Positions 8,281-16,170 of a stretch of 33,520 bases of DNA are shown here, piece by piece. The stretch covers positions 1 to 33,520 of the forward strand of contig PBPM01000017.1 in assembly GCA_002724635.1 (NCBI GenBank). Direction: 5' to 3'. Origin of the DNA: Rhodospirillaceae bacterium (GTDB lineage: Bacteria > Pseudomonadota > Alphaproteobacteria > UBA6615). The position numbers were made by a program, and so were the translations under genes. A model generated the notes under the pieces. That model made no database searches. It saw only the letters and a program-made list of their open reading frames with translations, and was not told the origin of the DNA. Each line of letters starts with the position of its first letter. Within the stretch, counting starts at the first letter, position 1.

Positions 8281-9210
8281 TTACTGCCCGCGCTTCAACT
8301 CACGGGTCTTCGGCTTCGTGTGTGGAGCATACTCCGAAACCTCCTCATCGAGGAACTTCGAGAGCTTGCGCAACCGTTCCGACGATTGCTTGCGCACGCG
8401 GTCGACATCGCAGCCATCCCAGTCGTAGAAGCCCCTGCCCGCCGACAGGCCGACCTCGCCGCGCGCTACCATGTCCTGGATCAGCGGGTTGGGAATCTCG
8501 ATCGGGTGCAACTCCGGCACGATCGAGCGCTGCGCAAGTGCATGAATTTCAAGGCCCGACGTGTCCTTCTGCTCGATCAGGCCATTCAGGCACATACGCG
8601 GGGCCAGCATCTTGCGGGCCGCCATATCGATATCCGCCGGGGTCGCGACCCCCTCCTCGACCAGATAGTAGGCCTCGTGCAGGATGATGTGCTGCAGTCG
8701 GTTAATCAGGAATCCGACGATCGGCTTGTAAAGCGTGACGATTTCCTTGCCTGTGCGACGCACAGCATCAGCGACGGCATCCACCACCTCGGCCGGAGCA
8801 CCGGGCCCTGCCATCACTTCGGCCACCGCCGTACTTTCGGCGGGCATAAAGTAGTGAATGCCCGTGAACAGTTCGGGGCGCGCGAGTTTCTCTGAGAGGA
8901 CGTCCAGCGACATGCCCGAGGTCCCCGTTGCGATGATCACTTCGTCATTCGGCCACGCCGCCTCGATATCCGCAAACACCTTCTGCTTGATCGCAACATC
9001 CTCGGGCACGAACTCGATGACCAGATCCGGTGCCGCGCCGGGTAAGTCCGATATCGCGGTCACACCTTCGGGCAGATCGTCGAGCTCCGCCGCACGGCTG
9101 CTCTTGATCATCGTGTCGAAACCGGCTGCCGCAAAGGTCGCGGAGACGCCCTTTCCCATCACGCCATATCCGACGATCAGAACCTTATGAATAGCTGCCT
9201 GATTGCTCAT
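8281..9210 (-). CDS. 3-hydroxyacyl-CoA dehydrogenase family protein (NAD-binding)
   Basis: A 309-residue NAD-dependent dehydrogenase that would oxidise a 3-hydroxyacyl-CoA or similar beta-hydroxy acid in the cytoplasm. The Rossmann motif is GYGVMGKG near residues 14-21; the catalytic His sits in GIHYFMPAE near 117-125 (family HFFNP), followed by the conserved GFLINRLQ near 163-170 and a helical C-terminal domain ending in GRGFYDW. The frame stays open for 25 codons upstream, but the ATG at 9210 has GGATC before it and puts the Rossmann fold at the usual distance from the start. The basic, charged C-terminus (TKPKTRELKRGQ) is longer than typical. First gene of the minus-strand pair with the enolase-family gene, divergent from the crotonase. 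The exact substrate is unknown. Confidence 0.92.
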   Translation of the reverse strand: MSNQAAIHKVLIVGYGVMGKGVSATFAAAGFDTMIKSSRAAELDDLPEGVTAISDLPGAAPDLVIEFVPEDVAIKQKVFADIEAAWPNDEVIIATGTSGMSLDVLSEKLARPELFTGIHYFMPAESTAVAEVMAGPGAPAEVVDAVADAVRRTGKEIVTLYKPIVGFLINRLQHIILHEAYYLVEEGVATPADIDMAARKMLAPRMCLNGLIEQKDTSGLEIHALAQRSIVPELHPIEIPNPLIQDMVARGEVGLSAGRGFYDWDGCDVDRVRKQSSERLRKLSKFLDEEVSEYAPHTKPKTRELKRGQ

Positions 9211-9249
9211 ATTGATCCGTTTCGAAGAGAAATTCCTTGCAGACAAGCA

Positions 9250-9315
9250 TGTCCGTTCGTAGGGACAACCGGCAAGATTGTCCATGTCCGCGAGACTCTA
9301 TATATGTCCGGACAA
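9250..9315. promoter_or_regulatory. Cluster of TGTCC/GGACA half-sites in the divergent promoter region
   Basis: Within 66 bases there are four TGTCC (9250, 9279, 9285, 9305) and two GGACA (9263, 9310) half-sites. Two of them form the perfect palindrome TGTCCGGACA (9305-9314), widened to ATGTCCGGACAA. Another pair reads GGACAA-N9-TTGTCC (9263-9283). This arrangement resembles the operators of GntR/FadR-type regulators. It lies between the divergent acyl-CoA dehydrogenase and crotonase genes and so could control both. No regulator gene is next to it. Confidence 0.5.
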
Positions 9316-9400
9316 ACCGGCCAGTGCCGCATGTGTGGACGTTGCACACGGGGCCCGGACCGATTAGGGAATCAGGGACGAATACTCAGGGGAGCCAACC

Positions 9401-10276
9401 ATGTCCAATTTACCTAGCTCGGATGACTTCGAAGACATCCTCTTCGAAGTCAAAGACCATGTGGCATGGATCACGATCAACCGGCCCAACTCGCGCAACG
9501 CATTCCGCGAGCAGACACTGGACGAGCTGATCCACGCCTTCAAGTCGACACGTAACGATGCCTCGATCGCCTGCGCGGTCGTCACGGGTGCCGGCGAGCA
9601 GTCCTTCTCGGCCGGCGGCGACTTCGGCGCGATGATGAAGCTGAACTTCACCAACGCCTACCACTGGAACGACCGGATGCTCGGCACCGCGATGACCATC
9701 CGCGGCTTACCCATTCCGGTCATCGCCATGGTTAACGGCTGGTGCATGGGCGGCGGACACGAGCTCGCACTTTGGTGCGACCTAGTGATAGCGTCGGACC
9801 GTGCGCATTTCGGCCAGTCCGGCGCCAAGGTTGCTGCCTGCCCGACCGTTGGTGCGACCCAGTACATCCCGCGCATCATCGGAGAGCGGCTGGCACGCGA
9901 GATGATCTTCCTGGCCAGGACGTTCACTGCGGACGAAGCCGTTAATATCGGCCTGATCAACAAAGTGGTGCCGCATGACGATCTGCTTGAGGAAACCATC
10001 AAATGGTGCGAAACGATCAAGGGACACAGCGGCCAGACGATCCGCATGACCAAGAAATCCCTCAACCATGAGTCGGATCAGCTTTACGCGTCCTGGCAGC
10101 ACGGGATGGAGCTGCTGGCCCATGTCTGGGGCAGTGAGGAATCGCTCGAAGGCATGCAGGCCTTCCTCGACAAGCGGAAGCCCGACTTCATGCAGTTCCG
10201 CATGCGGAACAAGGAGGTCGTCGATCAGTATCTCGACGACCTGAAGAACGACCGAAACCAGCTCAAGAAGGGCTGA
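9401..10276 (+). CDS. Crotonase-superfamily enzyme, BadI/MenB-like
   Basis: A 291-residue enoyl-CoA hydratase/isomerase family protein. The oxyanion-hole segment SAGGD is at residues 70-74, GGGHELALWCD at 117-127 retains one crotonase Glu (E121), and FGQSGAKVA at 137-145 has the GxK of the MenB/BadI branch in place of the second Glu. The N-terminal FEDILFEVKDHVAWITINRP and C-terminal EGMQAFLDKRKPDF also resemble BadI (2-ketocyclohexanecarboxyl-CoA hydrolase) and MenB as I remember them. The SxD pair I expect in those enzymes reads A146 and P148 here, so the chemistry probably differs. A tail of about 30 charged residues follows the normal end. AGGGGAG precedes the ATG. The CoA-transferase gene follows after eight bases, so the pair is an operon. 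Confidence 0.9.
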   Translation: MSNLPSSDDFEDILFEVKDHVAWITINRPNSRNAFREQTLDELIHAFKSTRNDASIACAVVTGAGEQSFSAGGDFGAMMKLNFTNAYHWNDRMLGTAMTIRGLPIPVIAMVNGWCMGGGHELALWCDLVIASDRAHFGQSGAKVAACPTVGATQYIPRIIGERLAREMIFLARTFTADEAVNIGLINKVVPHDDLLEETIKWCETIKGHSGQTIRMTKKSLNHESDQLYASWQHGMELLAHVWGSEESLEGMQAFLDKRKPDFMQFRMRNKEVVDQYLDDLKNDRNQLKKG

Positions 10277-10284
10277 TCGGAACA

Positions 10285-11487
10285 ATGTCCGAGACGGCCA
10301 CCGCCGGGGCATTGGAGGGAATCCGAGTCATAGACCTGACCCGGGTCCTCGCCGGCCCCTTCTGCGCCATGCTGCTGGGTGATATGGGCGCCGACGTTAT
10401 TAAGGTTGAGCAACCGGGCCAGGGTGACGACACCCGGGCCTGGGGGCCGCCCTTCGTCGGCGAGGAGTCCGCTTACTATCTGGGGATCAACCGCAACAAG
10501 CGCGGCATCACGCTGAACCTGAAGGAACCGGCCGGGCGCGAGATCCTAGCCGAGCTTCTGGCCGACGCGGACGTCGTGATCGACAACTTCAAGCTCGGAA
10601 CCCTCGCCCGGTTCGGTTTCGATGATGCCTGGTACGATGAGCATGCACCGCAGATCGTGCGCGCCTCGATACTCGGCTACGGCTCGACCGGCCCACGCGC
10701 TGGGCTGCCGGGCTACGACTTCCTGCTGCAGGCCGAAAGCGGTCTCATGAGCATAACCGGCGAGGCTGACGGCGACCCGATGAAACTCGGCGTCGCCATC
10801 GTCGATATCGGCACGGGAATGTTTGCGCTGTCATCGATACTCGCGGCACTGCAGGCCCGGCAACGCAGTGGCAAGGGCCAGTATATCGAGGCCTCACTCT
10901 ACGATACCGGCGTATCGCTGCTTGCCAACGTGGCGGCAAACTTCCTCGCGTCGGGGAACCCCGCGGGGCGCTACGGTAACGGCCATCCGAACATCGTACC
11001 CTATAACGCCTATCCGACCCGCGATGGCATGATCGCACTGTCGGTCGGCAATGACGGTCAGTTCCGTACCTTCTGCGACGCCGTCGGAAAGCCCGAATGG
11101 GCCGACGATGAGAAGTTCGCGCGCAATCGGGATCGGGTCGAAAACCGCGGCGCGTGCGACGGCATGATTTCGGATCTCTTCCGCACCGACAATACCGACA
11201 ACTGGATCGAGAAACTCCTGGCCGCCAAGGTCTCCTGCGCGCCCATAAATACGGTTGAGCAAGCACTGACGGCGGAGCATACCATCGCCCGTGAGCTGGT
11301 CACCACGGCCGAGCACACGACCGAGGGGACGATCTCAATCCCGGGCATCCCGTTCCGCTTCTCCGACACGGCTGCCTCCGTCCGCCGTGCGCCGCCCACC
11401 CTTGGCGAGCACACAGAGGAAGTGTTGAAAGCACTGGGCAAAACCGATACGGACATCGCCGCGTTGCGCGACGCCGGGGCAATCTAG
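10285..11487 (+). CDS. Family III CoA-transferase (CaiB/BaiF)
   Basis: A 400-residue formyl-CoA-transferase-family enzyme that moves CoA between acids, typically from succinyl-CoA or another acyl-CoA to a substrate acid. Landmarks: GIRVIDLTRVLAGPFCAMLLGDMGADVIKVE at residues 12-42 (read as consecutive short blocks), RGITLNLK at 73-80, DVVIDNFK near 96-103, and catalytic Asp D145 in PGYDFLLQAESGLM. Length matches the family. It begins eight bases after the BadI/MenB-like crotonase and would supply that enzyme with its CoA thioester. Same arrangement as CaiB-CaiD of carnitine metabolism, but the partner's similarity to BadI argues against carnitine. The acid substrate is not predictable. Confidence 0.94.
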   Translation: MSETATAGALEGIRVIDLTRVLAGPFCAMLLGDMGADVIKVEQPGQGDDTRAWGPPFVGEESAYYLGINRNKRGITLNLKEPAGREILAELLADADVVIDNFKLGTLARFGFDDAWYDEHAPQIVRASILGYGSTGPRAGLPGYDFLLQAESGLMSITGEADGDPMKLGVAIVDIGTGMFALSSILAALQARQRSGKGQYIEASLYDTGVSLLANVAANFLASGNPAGRYGNGHPNIVPYNAYPTRDGMIALSVGNDGQFRTFCDAVGKPEWADDEKFARNRDRVENRGACDGMISDLFRTDNTDNWIEKLLAAKVSCAPINTVEQALTAEHTIARELVTTAEHTTEGTISIPGIPFRFSDTAASVRRAPPTLGEHTEEVLKALGKTDTDIAALRDAGAI

Positions 11488-11550
11488 CCCACCACCCGTG
11501 AATTTTCGCCGTTCGGTGCCGCTCGCCGAAATTCTAAGTGAACAGTTCGC

Positions 11551-12636
11551 CTACGCGATGCCCGAAATCTCGAGTGCTTCTGCCCTATCGAGGCCAAGCT
11601 TCTCGCCCGCCTCAAGCAGCAACACCCAGGTTCCCTCGGGAATGGAGATGCCGTTAGCACCATGTTTCTTGCGCGCGATACGCTCGGGATCGCCGGGCAC
11701 CAACACCGGCGCACCCGGATCGGCCGGGCGTGCGCTCTTGGTGTAATCGACCATCGCGTCAACCTCCGCGGCAATCCAGTTCGCATCCCCCAGCCGATGC
11801 GGGTCGATTAGGATCATCGTCATCGTGTTGATGATCCCGTCGAACCGCTCGTTGCCCGGCTGGATCGTACCCCCGCCCGACAGCGCGCCAGACATTAGCT
11901 CAGCAATGAGGCATAGCGCATAGCCCTTGTGCTGGGCGAACGGCTGCAGCGCGCCGAGAGGATCATTGAACATGACCCCGGGATCGGCACTCGGTCGACC
12001 GTCGCTGTCGATTAGCCATTCCTCGGGCACCGTCTTGCCGGAATCGTGCGCGACACGGATTTTCCCCATCGCAACAATACTGGTCGCCATATCGAGTATG
12101 ATCGGTTCATCCGGATTACCGGTGGGCATGGCCATGGTAATCGGGTTGGTACCGAAACGGGATTCGGCCCCGCGGAATGGCGCTACCATCGTATGATGGT
12201 CCGTCACGTTGGTGAAGTGGATCGAAACAAAGCCTGCATCGGCAATCATCTCCGCATAGGTGCCCACACGCCCGATATGGTGCGAATTCTTGAGCGTCGC
12301 GACGCAGATACCGGTCTCTCTGGCACGCTTGATCGCGTCCTCGGTGACCTGTGCCGCCACCGTCTGGCCGTAGCCCTTTTCGCCGTCATACTGCAGGAAC
12401 ACACCCTCGTCGCGGTATCGGTTCGCTTTCACGTTCGGCACCAGCAGTCCGCGTTCGAGATTCTTCACATAGGCCTGAAAAATACCGACCCCGTGACTGT
12501 CGTGACCGGCCAGATTGGCTCCTACTAAATGCTCGGACACAATTCGGCATTCCGTCTCGTCACTGCCGCCGAGGCGCACCATTTCATGGATCAGCGCCGT
12601 CAGATTTTCGGCACTAATAGTTACATCGCCAGACAC
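11551..12636 (-). CDS. Ldh family (malate/L-lactate/ureidoglycolate-type) NAD(P)-dependent dehydrogenase
   Basis: A 361-residue member of the MDH/LDH2 oxidoreductase family, which oxidises 2-hydroxy acids such as malate, sulfolactate, 2,3-diketogulonate or ureidoglycolate with NAD(P). The catalytic His lies in GHDSHG (H48) and the second conserved motif is NSHHIGR (117-123); FGTNPITMAMP near 164-174 and LDMATSIVAMGK near 182-193 are the usual cofactor and active-site segments. The GTG at 12636, preceded by TTGGGGG, is chosen because it places H48 at the family's usual position; an upstream extension of 18 codons adds only low-complexity sequence. It follows the SDR gene by 81 bases on the same strand. 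The substrate cannot be fixed. Confidence 0.9.
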   Translation of the reverse strand: MSGDVTISAENLTALIHEMVRLGGSDETECRIVSEHLVGANLAGHDSHGVGIFQAYVKNLERGLLVPNVKANRYRDEGVFLQYDGEKGYGQTVAAQVTEDAIKRARETGICVATLKNSHHIGRVGTYAEMIADAGFVSIHFTNVTDHHTMVAPFRGAESRFGTNPITMAMPTGNPDEPIILDMATSIVAMGKIRVAHDSGKTVPEEWLIDSDGRPSADPGVMFNDPLGALQPFAQHKGYALCLIAELMSGALSGGGTIQPGNERFDGIINTMTMILIDPHRLGDANWIAAEVDAMVDYTKSARPADPGAPVLVPGDPERIARKKHGANGISIPEGTWVLLLEAGEKLGLDRAEALEISGIA

Positions 12637-12717
12637 GAGAGCCCCCAAGTAAAAAGAAAATCGCGCGGAAGCTAACCGATGCGGCGGCACCGGTCATCCG
12701 TCACTTGCATATCCCGG

Positions 12718-13509
12718 TCACACGACCGGCGAGCGGCCACCGTCGACGTTGATGGCGCAGCCGGTCACGTAGGAACCGGCGTCCGAAACTAGGAAGCAGG
12801 CGATATTAGCGAATTCCTCTGCCTCGCCGACCCGGCCCAGCGGAATCCCCACGCCGCGCTCGGCCATGTATTCCCCGTAAGACTGCTCCGGCGCCTGCGC
12901 CCGATGGCGGCGTTCATGTTGTCCGGACTTGATGAGGCCGACGAGCAAAGCGTTTACCAGGATATTGTCCGGCGCACCCTCTCCCGCCATGACCTTGGTT
13001 AGCGCCATCCCGGCGGCGCGGGACACCGAGGTCGGCGCGCTGCCCGGCCCCGGGGTCTTGGCGCTTCCGGCGAGCACGTTGATGATACGTCCCCAGTTTC
13101 GTTCGGCCATACCCGGCATCGCCAAGCGGCCTAGGCGAATGGCTGCAAAAAGCTTGAGGTCCAGATCGGCCTGCCAGCGTTCATCATCGCATTCGAGAAA
13201 CGGGCCAACGGCCGTCTGGCCCGCATTGTTCACTAGGATGTCCACGTCGCCAAAGGCATCCGACACCGACTGCCACATGGCCGCAATCTGGCCGGGATCG
13301 GTGACGTCACATGGAAACGCCTCGACCTTCACCTTATTCCCACCGGCCTTAGACAGCACCTCCTGTCGACCTGCATCCAGGTTGTCGACCGAGCGTGACA
13401 CCATCGCGACATTCGCGCCCGATTCCGCAAACTTCCCGGCCATCGCCAAGCCTAGCCCCTCGCTCGCGCCACTGATCAGCGCTGTGCGCCCATCCAGACG
13501 TACATCCAT
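12718..13509 (-). CDS. SDR family protein with the Ser-Tyr-Lys triad replaced
   Basis: A 263-residue short-chain dehydrogenase/reductase fold. The nucleotide motif GASEGLG (14-20) and NNAG (94-97) are intact, and the C-terminal PLGRVGEAEEFANIACFLVSD and VTGCAINVDGGR are classical. The catalytic positions are not: the Ser site reads A147 (NVLAGSAKT), and the YxxxK site reads T160-SVS-R164. This makes ordinary carbonyl reduction unlikely; the cofactor site seems kept. I recall a divergent SDR group with a similar PTSVSRAAG segment, so this is probably a real subfamily and not decay. AGGAGA precedes the ATG at 13509; the frame is open 15 codons further upstream. It heads the operon with the Ldh gene and is divergent from the molybdoenzyme. 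Confidence 0.9.
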   Translation of the reverse strand: MDVRLDGRTALISGASEGLGLAMAGKFAESGANVAMVSRSVDNLDAGRQEVLSKAGGNKVKVEAFPCDVTDPGQIAAMWQSVSDAFGDVDILVNNAGQTAVGPFLECDDERWQADLDLKLFAAIRLGRLAMPGMAERNWGRIINVLAGSAKTPGPGSAPTSVSRAAGMALTKVMAGEGAPDNILVNALLVGLIKSGQHERRHRAQAPEQSYGEYMAERGVGIPLGRVGEAEEFANIACFLVSDAGSYVTGCAINVDGGRSPVV

Positions 13510-13559
13510 GACTTTCTCCTGCTCTGCTTCCCGGATGATTGTACGCACTCTCACACGCT

Positions 13560-13587
13560 TTGACAGACCCCGGCTCTAATGTGCAAT
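13560..13587 (+). promoter_or_regulatory. Candidate sigma-70 promoter of the molybdoenzyme gene
   Basis: A perfect TTGACA at 13560-13565 is followed after 16 bases by TGCAAT (four of six matches to TATAAT) at 13582-13587. This places a start of transcription near 13594, upstream of the AGGA ribosome site and the ATG at 13613. Prediction from sequence only. Confidence 0.4.
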
Positions 13588-13612
13588 CTCAACCACAAAC
13601 AAGGACATATCC

Positions 13613-15925
13613 ATGAGCACAAACCTGCGCAGTCATTCGTCCCACTGGGGCGCTTTCACGGCCGAGGTCGATGATGGACGGATCGTTGGCGTCCGCCCCT
13701 TCCAGAAGGATCCGGATCCCTCTCCCCTGATCGAGTCCATACCCGATGCGGTCTATGACGAAAGTCGGGTCGCACGACCGATGATCCGCCAGAGCTGGCT
13801 CGATCATGGTCCCGGCGGCAAACGCAAGCAGCGCGGAGCCGAACCTTTTATCGCCGTGCCCTGGGATGAGGCTCTAGACATGGTCGCAGCGGAAATCGAC
13901 CGCGTGCGCAATACGTATGGCAACAGCGCCATCTTCGGCGGTTCCTACGGATGGTCGAGCGCCGGCCGCTTTCATCATGCCAAGACGCAATTGCACCGCT
14001 ATCTGAATACCATCGGCGGCTTCACTGCGCAGAAGCACACCTACTCGATTGCCGCGGGCTACGCGATCCTGCCGCATATCCTTGGTTCCGCGCGCGCCGC
14101 GATGACCGACTACACGAGCTGGGACTCAATCGCGGCGAACACCGAACTCATGGTCGCGTTCGGCGGCGTACCACTTAAGAACATGCAGGTGCTCTCGGGC
14201 GGACCGGCGGAGCATGTCTCGGCACCGTCGCTTCAGGCCGCCGTCGCGGCAGGTGTTGATATCGTGAATATCTCTCCCATTCGCAATGACGTGGCTGAGC
14301 ATCTGGGCGCCGAATGGTTGCCCCTGCGTCCAAACAGCGACGTAGCACTAATGCTCGCGCTGGCCCATACCCTCGAAACGGAGGGACTGGCGGACATGGA
14401 CTTCCTCGCACGCTACTGCGTTGGATATGAACGCTTTCGCGCCTACCTAATCGGGGCGAATGGCGGAACCGCGCGGGACGCAGACTGGGCTGCCCCAATC
14501 TGCGACATCGAACCGGACACGATTCGCTCCCTCGCTCGGCGGATGGCGAAGAAACGAACCTTCATCAACACCAACTGGTCGCTGCAGCGTGGCGAGTATG
14601 GCGAACAGCCATTCTGGATGACGGTTACGCTGGCCGCGATGCTTGGAGGAATCGGGCTTCCTGGCCGAGGATTCGGATTCGGATACGGCAGCATGGGGAA
14701 TACCGGTAACCCACGCCGAGAGGCCCCAACACCGTCCCTGTCCACTGGTACGAATCCCTGCGAAGAGTGGATTCCGGTGGCACGAATTTCCGACATGCTG
14801 TTACATCCCGGAAAAGCTTATGAGTTTGATGGTCAGGAGCGCATCTATCCCGAAATACGCCTGATTTACTGGTGCGGCGGCAATCCGTTCCATCACCATC
14901 AGGATCTGAACCGCCTCGTTCGCGCTTGGCGATGCCCGGAAACGATCATCGTGAATGATCCATGGTGGACGGCGACCGCAAAATTTTCGGACATCGTCTT
15001 ACCCTCCACCACGACGCTTGAGCGCAACGACATCGGCGCGACCTCGAAGGATCGCTTCATCATAGCAATGGACCGGGCCATCGCGCCGGTCGGAGAGGCA
15101 CGAAATGACTTCGATATCTTCCGCGCCCTGGCAAGGCGCGCGGGGACCGAGGAAGCCTTCACCGAGGGGCGCGAGGAGAATACGTGGCTGCGCTACCTTT
15201 ATGATCGCGCCCGCCAACAGGCGGCTGAGGTCGACCTGATCCTGCCGAGCTACGACGAGTTCTGGGAGACCGGCTACGCCGAAACACCGCGGTCGGATCG
15301 CCCGATGGTACTTCTCGAGGCTTTCCGCACCGACCCGGAGACGGCAGCACTATCCTCACCGTCGGGCAAGATAGAAATCTTCTCCGAGGTTGTCGACGGC
15401 TTCGGCTATGATGATTGCCCGGGCCATCCGACTTGGATCGAACCCAACGAGTGGCTCGGCGGCAAGACAGCGCGCACCTATCCCCTGCACATGATCTCGA
15501 ACCAACCAAAGACACGCCTGCATGGGCAGATGGACAACGGACGGGTCAGCCGGGACAGCAAGATCCGGGATCGCGAACCTGTCTGGATGCACCCCGACGA
15601 CGCGGCTGCACGCGGCATTTATAACGGCGATGCCGTTCGCATCTTCAACGCACGTGGTGCGGCGTTGGCCGGGGTTTACGTGACGGAGGATGTGCGGCCT
15701 GGCGTCGTTCAGTTCGCAACCGGCGCTTGGTACGATCCGGCCGACCCGGCCACCGAAAACAGCATCGACAAGCACGGCAATCCGAACGTCCTAACCCGTG
15801 ATATCGGCACCTCGCGCCTCGGGCAGGGACCCAGCGCCCATAGTGCCCTAGTCGAGATAGAGCGTTACAACGGCGATCTGCCGCCCGTCACGGCGCATAA
15901 GCCTCCGGAAATTCGGACCCGCTAG
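13613..15925 (+). CDS. Molybdopterin-dependent oxidoreductase, DMSO reductase family (BisC/TorA-type)
   Basis: A 770-residue molybdenum enzyme with two pterin cofactors. Length and layout match biotin sulfoxide reductase (BisC) and the TMAO/DMSO reductases: WDEALDMVAAEID near 84-96 and GSYGWSSAGRFHH at 110-122, in which Ser116 is at the position of the molybdenum-ligand serine. No N-terminal CxxC cluster motif exists, so there is no Fe-S centre. No twin-arginine signal is present, so the protein should stay in the cytoplasm as BisC does. The C-terminal domain holds HMISNQPKTRLHGQMDNG near 624-641 and a pterin-binding fold. AGGA precedes the ATG. It stands alone, divergent from the SDR operon. 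S-oxide or N-oxide reduction of a small molecule, such as repair of oxidised biotin or methionine, is likely; the substrate is open. Confidence 0.94.
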   Translation: MSTNLRSHSSHWGAFTAEVDDGRIVGVRPFQKDPDPSPLIESIPDAVYDESRVARPMIRQSWLDHGPGGKRKQRGAEPFIAVPWDEALDMVAAEIDRVRNTYGNSAIFGGSYGWSSAGRFHHAKTQLHRYLNTIGGFTAQKHTYSIAAGYAILPHILGSARAAMTDYTSWDSIAANTELMVAFGGVPLKNMQVLSGGPAEHVSAPSLQAAVAAGVDIVNISPIRNDVAEHLGAEWLPLRPNSDVALMLALAHTLETEGLADMDFLARYCVGYERFRAYLIGANGGTARDADWAAPICDIEPDTIRSLARRMAKKRTFINTNWSLQRGEYGEQPFWMTVTLAAMLGGIGLPGRGFGFGYGSMGNTGNPRREAPTPSLSTGTNPCEEWIPVARISDMLLHPGKAYEFDGQERIYPEIRLIYWCGGNPFHHHQDLNRLVRAWRCPETIIVNDPWWTATAKFSDIVLPSTTTLERNDIGATSKDRFIIAMDRAIAPVGEARNDFDIFRALARRAGTEEAFTEGREENTWLRYLYDRARQQAAEVDLILPSYDEFWETGYAETPRSDRPMVLLEAFRTDPETAALSSPSGKIEIFSEVVDGFGYDDCPGHPTWIEPNEWLGGKTARTYPLHMISNQPKTRLHGQMDNGRVSRDSKIRDREPVWMHPDDAAARGIYNGDAVRIFNARGAALAGVYVTEDVRPGVVQFATGAWYDPADPATENSIDKHGNPNVLTRDIGTSRLGQGPSAHSALVEIERYNGDLPPVTAHKPPEIRTR

Positions 15926-16170
15926 GAGGCTCACGCAGTGGCTACATGCAATAGGGTAGCAGAAACCCAGAGTGGTTCAGATCTAGGGATCCCTATTTTA
16001 TTGGGGCGGAAGAGAGCGGATAGCGCTCGACATGTTTGGTAACCTGAAAAATGTGAGCGCGACCGTGCTTTTGGCAGCCGCATTGTCGACAGTGGGCTTG
16101 AGCAGGTTTCAAGGCTCGTCAATCCATGCGCCTACATTGAAGGTACCCCGCTCCGATATCTCATTTACCA
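15926..16170. other. Convergent intergenic region with a possible 51-codon reading frame
   Basis: Between the converging molybdoenzyme and aminotransferase genes lies an ATG at 16032 opening a 51-residue frame (to 16187, overlapping the aminotransferase end by 17 bases). It starts with a signal-like hydrophobic stretch (NVSATVLLAAALSTVGLS). The purine-rich GGAAGAGAG is about 17 bases from the ATG, too far for a good ribosome site. It could be a small secreted peptide, the remnant of a signal-peptide gene, or chance. No terminator hairpin with a T-run was found. Confidence 0.2.

Noticed and set aside
7947..8687. 246-codon plus-strand frame
   Set aside because: Antisense to the enolase-family and hydroxyacyl-CoA dehydrogenase genes, proline/arginine-rich low-complexity translation typical of a shadow frame.
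11488..11550. Bidirectional terminator between the converging CoA-transferase and Ldh genes
   Set aside because: GAATTT and TTCGG/CCGAA repeats are imperfect and no T-run follows on either strand.
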